A stretch of 64,000 nucleotides of DNA from Stomorhina lunata. Taxonomy: Eukaryota > Arthropoda > Insecta > Diptera > Rhiniidae. A model generated the notes under the pieces. It saw nothing but the letters and a program-made list of their open reading frames with translations. It had not been told where the DNA came from and made no database searches. The first letter of the stretch is position 1. Each line of letters begins with the position of its first letter. The stretch covers positions 23,294,724 through 23,358,723 of the forward strand of contig OW121741.1 in the NCBI GenBank assembly GCA_933228675.1, read 5' to 3'. Position numbers and translations under genes: made by a program. Of this stretch, positions 37,470-51,092 are shown in pieces.

Positions 37470-37962
37470 AATTTTAACTAAAAAATTCCCCAATTCCCAA
37501 CTTTGGAAAAAGGGGTTTTTAAAAATGAGTTTTTTACAAATATGGCAACACTGACTCTATTTGCAGCGCGTTTCAAAAAAAACTCTTGTAATCAATAACA
37601 GATATGTCAGAAAATATAAACATTCTAATTTTTTTAAAATCGGTGCTTTGCCTTTTGAGAAATTTTTGTTTAAACTAAAATTTTTTTTTTTACAAATTGG
37701 CATTTTTTGGAGCGGGCATGTGCGAATTTCCAACTCTGGAAAAAGGGGTTTTAAACAATGAGTTTTTTACAAATATGGCAACACTGACTCTATTTGCAGG
37801 GCGTTTCAAAAAAAACTCTTGTAATCAATAACAGATATGTCAGAAAATATAAACATTATAATTTTGTTAAAATCGGTGCTTTGCCTTTTGAGAAATTTTT
37901 GTTTAAACCAAATTTTTTTTTTTTACAAATTGGCATTTTTTGGAGCGGGCATGTGCGAGGAC
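37470..37962 (+). repeat. Tandem duplication, 233-bp unit
   Basis: TTGCAG starts at 37561 and 37794. Each unit contains GGAAAAAGGGGTTTT, ATGGCAACACTGACTCTATT, GATATGTCAGAAAATATAAA and TTTTTTGGAGCGGGCATGTG. Copies look close to identical except at homopolymers and a few substitutions. The open frames in this stretch (37561-37761 plus; 37903-38118 minus) are not supported as genes. Confidence 0.85.
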
Positions 37963-38628
37963 CAAAACCCTAATTAGCAAGAAATTTGTTTTATACGCAT
38001 TCTCATTATGTTTTCTTTGAAAAACTTTAAAAATCTTTTTATGTTTCTTAAGAAAATATTTTTTTATTAGTGAAAAAATAAAGCTATCTTTTAGGGAAAA
38101 ACTCAAAAAAAGCGACATTTTTTTTAAGTTTCAACTTTGAATATTTTTAACTTTTAAAAACGAAAGAAGATATCTATAAACGACTTGTACAAAAATGAAT
38201 AACAAATATTCTTAAAGAATTTCTGGTCCTCAGATGCGTCCACCAGATCAAAAAAAGCTTAAAAAATTGGTAAAAAATCGACCCAAAAATTCCTTTTTAA
38301 CCAAATATCTCGAAACCCAAAGGAGATAACCTACACATGTAAGCGTATTTTTTGTAGATCTTCTCAAGGACAACTTAAGTTTTCTTTCCAATCCATCCAT
38401 AAATGAATTTTTAACGAATTTTTAAAAAAGTCGAACACCCGAGGTGACCAACTTTGAAAAATTTTGATTTTATATAAAAAATTCTGGTGATCCCAAAATT
38501 TCGTTAGATTTCCATTTAAACGCATAATAAAAAAGTTACAGAAATTTAAAGTTTTTTTGTGGACAAATAGATTCGATTTTCATTTAAACGCATAATAAAG
38601 AAGTTACAGCAGTTTAAAGCTTTTTTTT
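37963..38628. other. Spacer of probable old repeat sequence
   Basis: Phrases such as CCAAATATCTCGAAACCCAAA and CATTTAAACGCATAATAAA (twice, about 38510 and 38581) suggest an interspersed repeat I cannot name. No gene. Confidence 0.4.
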
Positions 38629-38629
38629 T

Positions 38630-39275
38630 GTGAAAAAAGTCTCAGTCTTAGCTCTTGCATTATTCAATCTGCCTTCCTCAACATCCCACAAATATGTTTA
38701 TACTGATCACATGGCCTTCGCATTCCAGCACAAAAGCTCTATTGAGCTTAAACAATGGTTAACATCTGACCTTACCAGAATGTGTGAGCACTTTACAAAT
38801 TTGGCGTCTAGTTCCTAGCTATGCAAAAACGGATGTTACCTGCTTTCATCTAAATAACCAAGAAGCTGATCGGGAACTTAATATTTATATAAATAATTCC
38901 CGTATACACTGGACAGAACTCTTACTCACTGAAACAATATCATACAGAAATCAACTGGAACTTCATGGGGTGCAGACCCAGAGTATGCTAGAGCAGTGTG
39001 GCTAAATAGTTCCCACACACAGAAAATCGACAAGCAGTTGAATACGACGATGAGGTTGATATCCGGAACGTTTCGTCCAACCAGAACGAAGTGGCTACTA
39101 AAGCTTTAAAATATTGCTACACCACATCTAAGAGCAAAGTCGGCTTTACAACGGGAATGTACAAAAATCCAAAATATTGTCATGCTTCCCCTTAGATCAG
39201 ACCATAGCAACCCACCGAGACGGCAGCTGCTATCACGACGAGCAAAAATTTGCGAAAAGTAACTTTTGCAGAAGT
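38630..39275 (+). pseudogene. Decayed Jockey-type reverse transcriptase fragment
   Basis: Three frame segments line up with the finger-palm and C-terminal part of a Jockey-like ORF2. 38630-38800 reads VSVLALALFN...HKYVYTDHMAFAFQHKSS and SDLTRMCEHF. After a frame change near 38800 it continues WRLVPSYAKTDVTCFHLNN and ELNIYINNSRI. Back in the first frame from 38966 it reads GADPEYARAVWLNSSHTQKI, NTTMRLISGTFRPTRTKWL, a stop, then NIATPHLRAKSALQRECTKI. The catalytic YADD box is YTDH and there are at least two frame changes and stops, so it is inactive. About 70 residues between the strands and GADPEY are missing, probably by deletion. Confidence 0.8.
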
Positions 39276-39534
39276 TGTGGTAAGGAGAAGGAGAAGTCTA
39301 TAAAACAACTTCTTTGCATTTCGTACCGGAGGTGGCTAACTTTAAGCTCTTATGCACTTCTTTAGATGCCTATACGATGTTGCTGGAATATGGTCACATT
39401 CAGACTGTCATCTGATAGTCTGACCTTGGTTATATACGTACATAATTCCTAGACATTCCAATTGGAACAAGGGATGCACATGCATTAGTTCGAGAAGTTT
39501 TACATAACCTAATGCTCAATAACCAGTGGCTCAG
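39276..39534. other. Spacer between retrotransposon relic and SINE
   Basis: It may include more decayed element sequence (39280-39420); the short open frame 39177-39365 is a wrong-frame reading of the relic. Confidence 0.35.
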
Positions 39535-39654
39535 CTGAGTTATGAAGTGAGCCGCTTTTTTTTAAAGTTTTTTTTTTAGTGAGTCTGGCCGGGGATCGAA
39601 CTTGGAACCTCTGGTATGCTAGGCGTATGACTAACCTGCTATGCCACATCTGAG
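39535..39654 (-). mobile_element. tRNA-derived SINE
   Basis: On the minus strand a tRNA-like head carries an A box, TGGCATAGCAGG (39635-39646), and a B box, GTTCGATCC (39593-39601), spaced as in RNA polymerase III promoters. It is followed by an A-rich stretch after CACT (about 39563-39579). The T stem does not pair well (CCAAG versus CCCGG) and no matching acceptor stem or CCA-adjacent end is visible, so this is a SINE rather than a working tRNA gene. The body probably extends into GCGGCTCACTTCATAACTCA (about 39535-39554). The left border is uncertain. Confidence 0.7.
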
Positions 39655-40930
39655 TTTCGTTTACAGAAAAAAATCTTCAATTAAAAACACTCTTTCGTTT
39701 TAAGAAAATTCCTGACATTTTTTAATTTGTTTTAGTAATTTGTTAAATTAAAAGATTATAAATTTTTAAACATATACATACGTTTAACAAATCACTCTTC
39801 CTTTACATAGCCTTCAACTTTTTCTTATCCTGACCATTTCACACGACCTGAAGAAGTGAAAGCAAAATGAAATTAATGTAATTAAATTCATGTTAATTAT
39901 TTATTTATAAAACTACACTAAAACTTAATCATTTTATTAGATTACAAATAAAACGGAAGGGAAATAAAAAAAATATGTTATATAAAGAGATTTTAATGAA
40001 TTAATGTTGTGATTAGTAAATTAAATTAACTAATGGGATAATAAAGTTGATGTTCGTTTTTTGGATTACCTGGGGATTCTGTTTCACAATAAAAACGTTA
40101 AGTGAAATGAACTTGTACTAAGTAAATTTTCATTTCTTTAGTTTACTAAGGACATTTTTAATCTGCTTATAATAATAATTTCTTTGTCAAATTATCAAAA
40201 TACACAATTTTTTTGAATTTTTTTAAACTAACTTTAAAAACTAATAGTTCTAGATATTAACTGCCACAACTCGTGTGTGAGTGTATTAAAAACACAAACT
40301 TTAACTTATCCTTATATGTATGTAAATTTCCTTGTATGTATGTGTAGGTATATTTATTTAAAATACTTTACATTCACTAGTTTATAACAGTTTACAAATT
40401 TAATCTCTATTAACGTTTGACTTGGCATGCCAGACTTCCTTCCTTCCTTGCTACGGGTTTCCAAATACAAAAATTCTTGTTTTCCAAACGAACTGAAAAC
40501 GTGTAAGTGTGCAAAGCGATATACATATACATATATGTACGAATGAAAACCTCGCAGATTTGTATGGCTAAAAGTGTAGTTATATAATTTAATAGTCTGC
40601 GTTCTTTTATTTTATTTTTTTTTTTTTTGGACTTCCTACCATGCAATACAAATTAAGCTGTCAACAATTTAACCATATCGCGGCATATAATCTTCACACC
40701 TAAATTATTTATAAACAACAATAACAAACAGACATCTTTATACATGTCTGAACAAAAGTTAGTTACATTCATACTCATACTCTAAAAGGTATATCCTTAA
40801 AAAGTCATAAGGCAAAAGGTAGTATTTATTATAAAAAAAGGACTCGTTTATTTTATTAATAATTTTCTAAAAGCAAAGGCGTAGGCCTTTGCTCTTTCAA
40901 AAGGGTTCTTATCTAAAGAAAACTAAAAAT
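39655..40930. other. AT-rich spacer, no gene seen
   Basis: The 78-codon open frame at 40410-40646 (minus) starts MHGRKSKKKKNKIKE, which is a poly(A) reading. No supported feature. Confidence 0.5.
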
Positions 40931-41791
40931 TATCCTATAAAAAATAGTAAAATTTTGAAAATTTTGCTACAAAAAAGTATAACTTTGATAGATTTACTAT
41001 AAAAACAGTAAAATTTTGAAAATTTTACTATTAAAAAATGTAAAATCTTGAAAATTTTACTATAAAAATAGTGAAATTTTAAAAAATATAACTATAAAAA
41101 TAGTAAAATTTTGAAAATTTTACTTAAAAAAATAGTAAAATTTTACTTAAAAAAGTAGTAAAATTTTGAAAATTTTACTTAAAAAAATAGTAAAATTTTG
41201 AAAATTTTATTTAAAAAAATAGTAAAATTTTGAAAATTTTACTTAAAAAATAGTAAAATTTTGAAAATTTTACTATAAAAATAGTAAAATTTTGAAAATT
41301 TTACTATAAAAATAGTAAAATTTTGAAAATTTTACTATAAAAATAGTAAAATTTTGAAAATTTTACTATAAAAATAGTAAAATTTTGAAAATTTTACTAT
41401 AAAAATAGTAAAATTTTGAAAATTTTACTATAAAAATAGTAAAATTTTGAAAATTTTACTATAAAAATAGTAAAATTTTGAAAATTTTACTATAAAAATA
41501 GTAAAATTTTGAAAATTTTACTATAAAAATAGTAAAATTTTGAAAATTTTACTATAAAAATAGTAAAATTTTGAAAATTTTACTATAAAAATAGTAAAAT
41601 TTTGAAAATTTTACTATAAAAATAGTAAAATTTTGAAAATTTTACTATAAAAATAGTAAAATTTTGAAAATTTTACTATAAAAATAGTATAAAAATAATT
41701 AAAAATAAAATTAAAATAAAATTAAAAATAAAATTTTACTATAAGAATAGTAAAATTTTGATAATTTTACTATAAAAAATAGTAAATTTAA
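40931..41791 (-). repeat. Satellite array I, left arm (inverted orientation)
   Basis: TAAAATTTTGAAAATTTTAC plus TATAAAAATAG repeats at 31 bp. It is the reverse complement of the right arm. It is disturbed at 41685-41750 by an A/T-only filler, then ends in a symmetrical junction (AATAGTAAATTT / AAATTTTACTATT) centred near 41791. Confidence 0.93.
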
Positions 41792-44700
41792 AAATTTTAC
41801 TATTTTTATAGTAAAATTTTCAAAATTTTACTATTTTTATAGTAAAATTTCCAAAATTTTGCTATTTTTATAGTAAAATTTCCAAAATTTTACTATTTTT
41901 ATAGTAAAATTTCCAAAATTTTACTATTTTTATAGCAAAATTTCCAAAGTTTTACTATTTTTATAATAAAATTTTCAAAATCTTCTATTTTTAAAGTAAA
42001 ATTTCCAAAATGTTACTATTTTTATAATAAAGTTTTTAAAATTTTACTATTTGGATAGTAAAATTTTCAAAATTTTACTAATTTTATAGTAAAATTTTCA
42101 AAATTTTACTATTTTTATAGTAAAATTTTCAAAATTTTACTATTTTTATAGTAAAATTTTCAAAATTTTACTATTTTTATAGTAAAATTTTCAAAATTTT
42201 ACTATTTTTATAGTAAAATTTTCAAAATTTTACTATTTTTATAGTAAAATTTTCAAAATTTTACTATTTTTATAGTAAAATTTTCAAAATTTTACTATTT
42301 TTATAGTAAAATTTTCAAAATTTTACTATTTTTATAGTAAAATTTTCAAAATTTTACTATTTTTATAGTAAAATTTTCAAAATTTTACTATTTTTATAGT
42401 AAAATTTTCAAAATTTTACTATTTTTATAGTAAAATTTTCAAAATTTTACTATTTTTATAGTAAAATTTTCAAAATTTTACTATTTTTATAGTAAAATTT
42501 TCAAAATTTTACTATTTTTATAGTAAAATTTTCAAAATTTTACTATTTTTATAGTAAAATTTTCAATATTTTACTATTTTTATAGTAAAATTTTCAAAAT
42601 TTTACTATTTTTATAGTAAAATTTTCAAAATTTTACTATTTTTATAGTAAAATTTTCAAAATTTTACTATTTTTATAGTAAAATTTTCAAAATTTTACTA
42701 TTTTTATAGTAAAATTTTCAAAATTTTACTATTTTTATAGTAAAATTTTCAAAATTTTACTATTTTTATAGTAAAATTTTCAAAATTTTACTATTTTTAT
42801 AGTAAAATTTTCAAAATTTTACTATTTTTATAGTAAAATTTTCAACATTTTACTATTTTTATAGTAAAATTTTCAACATTTTACTATTTTTATAGTAAAA
42901 TTTTCAACATTTTACTATTTTTATAGTAAAATTTTCAAAATTTTACTATTTTTATAGTAAAATTTTCAAAATTTTACTATTTTTATAGTAAAATTTTCAA
43001 AATTTTACTATTTTTATAGTAAAATTTTCAAAATTTTACTATTTTTATAGTAAAATTTTCAAAATTTTACTATTTTTATAGTAAAATTTTCAAAATTTTA
43101 CTATTTTTATAGTAAAATTTTCAAAATTTTACTATTTTTATAGTAAAATTTTCAAAATTTTACTATTTTTAGAGTAAAATTTTCAAAATTTTACTATTTT
43201 TATAGTAAAATTTTCAAAATTTTACTATTTTTATAGTAAAATTTTCAAAATTTTACTATTTTTATAGTAAAATTTTCAAAATTTTACTATTTTTATAGTA
43301 AAATTTTCAAAATTTTACTATTTTTATAGTAAAATTTTCAAAATTTTACTATTTTTATAGTAAAATTTTCAAAATTTTACTATTTTTATAGTAAAATTTT
43401 CAAAATTTTACTATTTTTATAGTAAAATTTTCAAAATTTTACTATTTTTATAGTAAAATTTTCAAAATTTTACTATTTTTATAGTAAAATTTTCAAAATT
43501 TTACTATTTTTATAGTAAAATTTTCAAAATTTTACTATTTTTATAGTAAAATTTTCAAAATTTTACTATTTTTATATTAAAATTTTCAAAATTTTACTAT
43601 TTTTATAGTAAAATTTTCAAAATTTTACTATTTTTATAGTAAAATTTTCAAAATTTTACTATTTTTATAGTAAAATTTTCAAAATTTTACTATTTTTATA
43701 GTAAAATTTTCAAAATTTTACTATTTTTATAGAAAAATTTTCAAAATTTTACTATTTTTATAGTAAAATTTTCAAAATTTTACTATTTTTATAGTAAAAT
43801 TTTCAAAATTTTACTATTTTTATAGTAAAATTTTCAAAATTTTACTATTTTTATAGTAAAATTTTCAAAATTTTACTATTTTTATAGTAAAATTTTCAAA
43901 ATTTTACTATTTTTATAGTAAAATTTTCAAAATTTTACTATTTTTATAGTAAAATTTTCAAAATTTTACTATTTTTATAGTAAAATTTTCAAAATTTTAC
44001 TATTTTTATAGTAAAATTTTCAAAATTTTACTATTTTTATAGTAAAATTTTCAAAATTTTACTATTTTTATAGTAAAATTTTCAAAATTTTACTATTTTT
44101 ATAGTAAAATTTTCAAAATTTTACTATTTTTATAGTAAAATTTTCAAAATTTTACTATTTTTATAGTAAAATTTTCAAAATTTTACTATTTTTATAGTAA
44201 AATTTTCAAAATTTTACTATTTTTATAGTAAAATTTTCAAAATTTTACTATTTTTATAGTAAAATTTTCAATATTTTACTATTTTTATAGTAAAATTTTC
44301 AAAATTTTACTATTTTTATAGTAAAATTTTCAAAATTTTACTATTTTTATAGTAAAATTTTCAAAATTTTACTATTTTTATAGTAAAATTTTCAAAATTT
44401 TACTATTTTTATAGTAAAATTTTCAAAATTTTACTATTTTTATAGTAAAATTTTCAAAATTTTACTATTTTTATAGTAAAATTTTCAAAATTTTACTATT
44501 TTTATAGTAAAATTTTCAAAATTTTACTATTTTTATAGTAAAATTTTCAAAATTTTACTATTTTTATAGTAAAATTTTCAACATTTTACTATTTTTATAG
44601 TAAAATTTTCAACATTTTACTATTTTTATAGTAAAATTTTCAACATTTTACTATTTTTATAGTAAAATTTTCAAAATTTTACTATTTTTATAGTAAAATT

Positions 44701-47700
44701 TTCAAAATTTTACTATTTTTATAGTAAAATTTTCAAAATTTTACTATTTTTATAGTAAAATTTTCAAAATTTTACTATTTTTATAGTAAAATTTTCAAAA
44801 TTTTACTATTTTTATAGTAAAATTTTCAAAATTTTACTATTTTTATGGTAAAATTTTCAAAATTTTACTATTTTTAGAGTAAAATTTTCAAAATTTTACT
44901 ATTTTTATAGTAAAATTTTCAAAATTTTACTATTTTTATAGTAAAATTTTCAAAATTTTACTATTTTTATAGTAAAATTTTCAAAATTTTACTATTTTTA
45001 TAGTAAAATTTTCAAAATTTTACTATTTTTATAGTAAAATTTTCAAAATTTTACTATTTTTATAGTAAAATTTTCAAAATTTTACTATTTTTATAGTAAA
45101 ATTTTCAAAATTTTACTATTTTTATAGTAAAATTTTCAAAATTTTACTATTTTTATAGTAAAATTTTCAAAATTTTACTATTTTTATAGTAAAATTTTCA
45201 AAATTTTACTATTTTTATAGTAAAATTTTCAAAATTTTACTATTTTTATAGTAAAATTTTCAAAATTTTACTATTTTTATATTAAAATTTTCAAAATTTT
45301 ACTATTTTTATAGTAAAATTTTCAAAATTTTACTATTTTTATAGTAAAATTTTCAAAATTTTACTATTTTTATAGTAAAATTTTCAAAATTTTACTATTT
45401 TTATAGTAAAATTTTCAAAATTTTACTATTTTTATAGAAAAATTTTCAAAATTTTACTATTTTTATAGTAAAATTTTCAAAATTTTACTATTTTTATAGT
45501 AAAATTTTCAAAATTTTACTATTTTTATAGTAAAATTTTCAAAATTTTACTATTTTTATAGTAAAATTTTCAAAATTTTACTATTTTTATAGGTAAAATT
45601 TTCAAAATTTTACTATTTTTATAGTAAAATTTTCAAAATTTTACTATTTTTATAGTAAAATTTTCAAAATTTTACTATTTTTATAGTAAAATTTTCAAAA
45701 TTTTACTATTTTTATAGTAAAATTTTCAAAATTTACTATTTTTATAGTAAAATTTTCAAAATTTTACTATTTTTATAGTAAAATTTTCAAAATTTTACTA
45801 TTTTTATAGTAAAATTTTCAAAATTTTACTATTTTTATAGTAAAATTTTCAAAATTTTACTATTTTTATAGTAAAATTTTCAAAATTTTACTATTTTTAT
45901 AGTAAAATTTTCAAAATTTTACTATTTTTATAGTAAAATTTTCAAAATTTTACTATTTTTATAGTAAAATTTTCAAAATTTTACTATTTTTATAGTAAAA
46001 TTTTCAAAATTTTACTATTTTTATAGTAAAATTTTCAAAATTTTACTATTTTTATAGTAAAATTTTCAAAATTTTACTATTTTTATAGTAAAATTTTCAA
46101 AATTTTACTATTTTTATAGTAAAATTTTCAAAATTTTACTATTTTTATAGTAAAATTTTCAAAATTTTACTATTTTTATAGTAAAATTTTCAAAATTTTA
46201 CTATTTTTATAGTAAAATTTTCAAAATTTTACTATTTTTATAGTAAAATTTTCAAAATTTTACTATTTTTATAGTAAAATTTTCAAAATTTTACTATTTT
46301 TATAGTAAAATTTTCAAAATTTTACTATTTTTATAGTAAAATTTTCAACATTTTACTATTTTTATAGTAAAATTTTCAAAATTTTACTATTTTTATAGTA
46401 AAATTTTCAAAATTTTACTATTTTTATAGTAAAATTTTCAAAATTTTACTATTTTTATAGTAAAATTTTCAAAATTTTACTATTTTTATAGTAAAATTTT
46501 CAAAATTTTACTATTTTTATAGTAAAATTTTCAAAATTTTACTATTTTTATAGTAAAATTTTCAAAATTTTACTATTTTTATAGTAAAATTTTCAAAATT
46601 TTACTATTTTTATAGTAAAATTTTCAAAATTTTACTATTTTTATAGTAAAATTTTCAAAATTTTACTATTTTTATAGTAAAATTTTCAAAATTTTACTAT
46701 TTTTATAGTAAAATTTTCAAAATTTTACTATTTTTATAGTAAAATTTTCAAAATTTTACTATTTTTATAGTAAAATTTTCAAAATTTTACTATTTTTATA
46801 GTAAAATTTTCAAAATTTTACTATTTTTATAGTAAAATTTTCAAAATTTTACTATTTTTATAGTAAAATTTTCAAAATTTTACTATTTTTATAGTAAAAT
46901 TTTCAAAATTTTACTATTTTTATAGTAAAATTTTCAAAATTTTACTATTTTTATAGTAAAATTTTCAAAATTTTACTATTTTTATAGTAAAATTTTCAAA
47001 ATTTTACTATTTTTATAGTAAAATTTTCAAAATTTTACTATTTTTATAGTAAAATTTTCAAAATTTTACTATTTTTATAGTAAAATTTTCAAAATTTTAC
47101 TATTTTTATAGTAAAATTTTCAAAATTTTACTATTTTTATAGTAAAATTTTCAAAATTTTACTATTTTTATAGTAAAATTTTCAAAATTTTACTATTTTT
47201 ATAGTAAAATTTTCAAAATTTTACTATTTTTATAGTAAAATTTTCAAAATTTTACTATTTTTATAGTAAAATTTTCAAAATTTTACTATTTTTATAGTAA
47301 AATTTTCAAAATTTTACTATTTTTATAGTAAAATTTTCAAAATTTTACTATTTTTATAGTAAAATTTTCAAAATTTTACTATTTTTATAGTAAAATTTTC
47401 AAAATTTTACTATTTTTATAGTATAATTTTCAAAATTTCACTATTTTTATAGTAAAATTTTCAAAAGTTTACAATTTTTATTGTAAAACTTTTAAATTTT
47501 TACTATTTTTATTGTAAAATTTTAAATATTTTACTATTTTTATTGTAAAATTTTCAACATTTCTCTATCTTTATAGTAAAATTTTCAAAATTTTACTTTC
47601 TTTTTACTAAAATTTTCAAAATTTTAGCATTTTTATAGTAAAATTTTCAAAATTTTACTATTTTTATAGTAAAATTTTACTATTTTTATAGAAAAATTTT

Positions 47701-47751
47701 CAAAATTTTTCTATTTTTATAGTAAAATTTTCAAAATTTTACTATTTTTAA
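41792..47751 (+). repeat. Satellite array I, right arm, ~190 units of 31 bp
   Basis: TAAAATTTTC recurs at 42121 and 42152. Each unit can fold: AAAATTTTACTAT and ATAGTAAAATTTT are exact reverse complements around TTTT. Rare variants recur at an exact 1705-bp offset (55 units): CAATATT at 42564/44269, AGAGT at 43171/44876, ATTAA at 43576/45281, AGAAAA at 43731/45436. Edges (41800-42060 and 47430-47750) are degenerate; the centre is almost uniform. There is no coding potential. Confidence 0.95.
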
Positions 47752-48996
47752 ATCCACCATATCCAATTTTAACATATCCTTCCTTTTTCTACTTCTTTTA
47801 TATCATTTAAGGGTATGGCAATTTTCATTTAAATTGTTAGCAATAAAAACGTTTTTAAACCTGCCTACATTCTTTAGCAATAATATTTTGCACAAGCCTA
47901 CACAAACATTTAACTACACATATATACATAAAAGATGTATGTAAAATTTAAACCTACACACATTCATAAACTTTTTAACTACATACAAGCCTGTAAATTG
48001 CCTCGTTCTTTTGCTTTTTCAAATATTTCTTTTTTATTTTTTCAGATGTTTTTTTACTTTTTGCCTGCCTGTATTTCATAAATGACTTGATAGCATTCTT
48101 TTTGTTTATAAATTATGCATAATATGGAAATTGAATTAAATTTTTATAATTTTATCGTAAACATTCCCAAATTGGGCCAAAAGTATTTTTAGTGCTAAAA
48201 TGCGAAAATTTTTGCAAATGTTTTCAAAGTAAATATTTTTGCAAAGATATTTCTTCTTTTAGCCAAAAGCACATGAGCTTTCGCAGTTAATGGGCGAGAA
48301 AATATTTTGCTTATTTTTAACTTTAAATATGTTATTAATTTTTATAATGCGTTAACACATTTGCATTTCGAGAGCATAACATACATAAGGTTTTTATTTG
48401 CCTAAATGTATTAACATTTTGTGAATGAAAATGTTTGTACATAAAGGAAAATGAAAAACCACAATTTTACATTTACTTAATGAAATTAATGAAAAGAGAA
48501 TTAGGTGGTATGGCCGAGTTTGAATCTAAAGCAGAGATGGAAGTTGGAATTTATAATATTAGATTTGAGTAAACTCTGGGAATCTAGTGATCTACACTTA
48601 CGAAGTATAAACTGTTTAATTTGCATATATGTACACTATGTTTTGGTGAGACTAAAATATTTTAAATCCCATCTCTGTTTGAATTCCTCACCAAAATGAG
48701 CAAAGTTTTAGTAGTAATTTTGACTAAATGTTTGCCATGGACAAATAAACAATAATTTTAATGATACCTAAAATGTTGTTAAGTATTTAGTAACGTAATA
48801 TCCCTTTGAGGCTTTATGTCTATGTTTGTCTGTTTATAGTTAATTAACCAATTAGCTATTTAAGTGCCGTATGGCATGGAGACCTATTGTATATCACTCT
48901 GTATTTTCGTTCTAATATAAATGTGAAATACAATTCTTCGAGAAATTTACGTAGCGGCTTATAAAGTTCATCTTAAACTAACAGACTTCACGACAT
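47752..48996. other. AT-rich spacer, no gene seen
   Basis: No recognised element or gene; the open frame 48505-48699 lacks motifs. Confidence 0.5.
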
Positions 48997-49553
<557 letters not shown>

Positions 49554-49624
49554 GATATCGGTCAATCGTCCAGTTTGGTTTTCGAGCCAACATTAAGGAA
49601 ATTACAAATGGAATGACAAGCTCT
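49554..49624 (-). mobile_element. mini-me-like core next to the (GACA)n array
   Basis: Minus-strand GTCATTCCATTTGTAATTTC and CTTAATGTTGGCTCGAAAAC match the cores at 58400-58445 (minus) and 60900-60950 (plus). The usual outer TATACCC end is missing, and the body on the far side of the microsatellite is not recognisable. mini-me elements are known in flies for carrying GTCY microsatellites beside the core. Confidence 0.75.
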
Positions 49625-51092
49625 AAGCTATTAGATCGATATCTCTAATAGCTTTGCCGTGCCGACAAAAATCAACCTTTTCAGCAATGTTATAAAAAAG
49701 CACGCGGATTGTTATATTTGACGCTAAAAATAGAAAGGGACCTAAGAATTTTGTTCAGGAGAGTCATTTTAAAGATTAAAATACTTGCGTCTTTGGTGTA
49801 CCATCACCACCATCAAGAACGTGTTGGTCAACCTTAAAACGCGCTTAGGTCGTCACAACCTTTTGTTTTGTGTGGTAGGTCCCTTTCTCTATGCGCTGTC
49901 ACATATATTTGCAGTTTTTATAAGCAGAACTGAAGTTTTGATTGCTTTAATGGGTAGAGATATATACATATTAGAAATTTGGTTGAAGTTGGAAGTCGTT
50001 AACCCTTTTACTGTCAGGGTCAAAAGTTAAATTTTGAAAATATTCAATTTTTTCAAAAAACAAAAAAGTCCAAAATAGAAATTTTATGTTTTTATTGTTA
50101 TATTTCGCTATTGAACTTGACCGAAATCGGTCCAAAAACAAAATTTCGAAAAATTTGCTAATTTTTGAGTCATAAGCCACCTTTTCCCTTTTCATTAGAC
50201 ATATAACTAAAATTTATTGAATTTAAAATTTATGTTTATAGTTAAAAATATTAAAATTTATTTCCAAATAACTCCTCCATATTCAAACAGTAAAATTTGT
50301 ATTTTCCAAAAATTTTGCCTGTAATCATTTATTTGCTAAAAACACTATTTAATTCAGTTTTTTTTTTTTTTGGAATTAAAAATTATTTATCACACATTTT
50401 GTATCATAATAATTTATGACAATATTTTTGCTGTTGTTTTTTTTTTCTTTGCCACTCGTTGTCATCGTCGCTGGTGTTGAATGTTCAAATATCAAGTGGC
50501 CAATAAAAGTGTTATAAATTAATTGCCTCCGGGGAAAAATTATATTAATTTTGCATCTACACTCCTCGAACTCATTAGGCGGAATTTTAATGAACGCCGT
50601 CGTCTGCCTAAATAGTTTTCAAGCATGTGATAGCGTTTGAAACAATGAGTGAGGTCATGTGATTGTGAAATTTTGTATTAAGTGTAGATATTTTTAGGGG
50701 ACTTCGAGGCGATTTAAAGTGTTAATTCATTTTGCTCAAAACTAATTGTACAAATTGGTGAAATTGTTTGTCAATAAAGCAAGAAATCGTGGTGATATAT
50801 TGAGTGGTAAAAATATCTATGTAAGTATTTTGTTAAAAGAATCATATTAGAAATTATATCCTGTAATACATAAGGACTTAGAACAGTTTTGTTTAGCTTA
50901 TGTGGGACTCAGGTATCTAAAAGCACTGATCCATAGGACTTGCACATTTCTGGGTATCTCAGAAATTTTTAATTGTTGGCTTTAAATATATTCTAGTTAG
51001 TAGTGTCATGTAAGTGCTGGAGCATAAAAAACAGCGCCTACAAAGACACTACTTTATAGATATATTCGACATATTCTGGATTTTAACACTTC
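49625..51092. other. AT-rich spacer, no gene seen
   Basis: 49640-49900 is somewhat GC-richer (AACGCGCTTAGGTCGTCACA) and carries an 81-codon open frame (49785-50030) of unknown meaning; no family was recognised. The rest shows nothing. Confidence 0.4.

Noticed and set aside
39588..39652. Functional tRNA gene
   Set aside because: A and B boxes are present but the T stem and acceptor stem do not pair; better explained as a SINE head.
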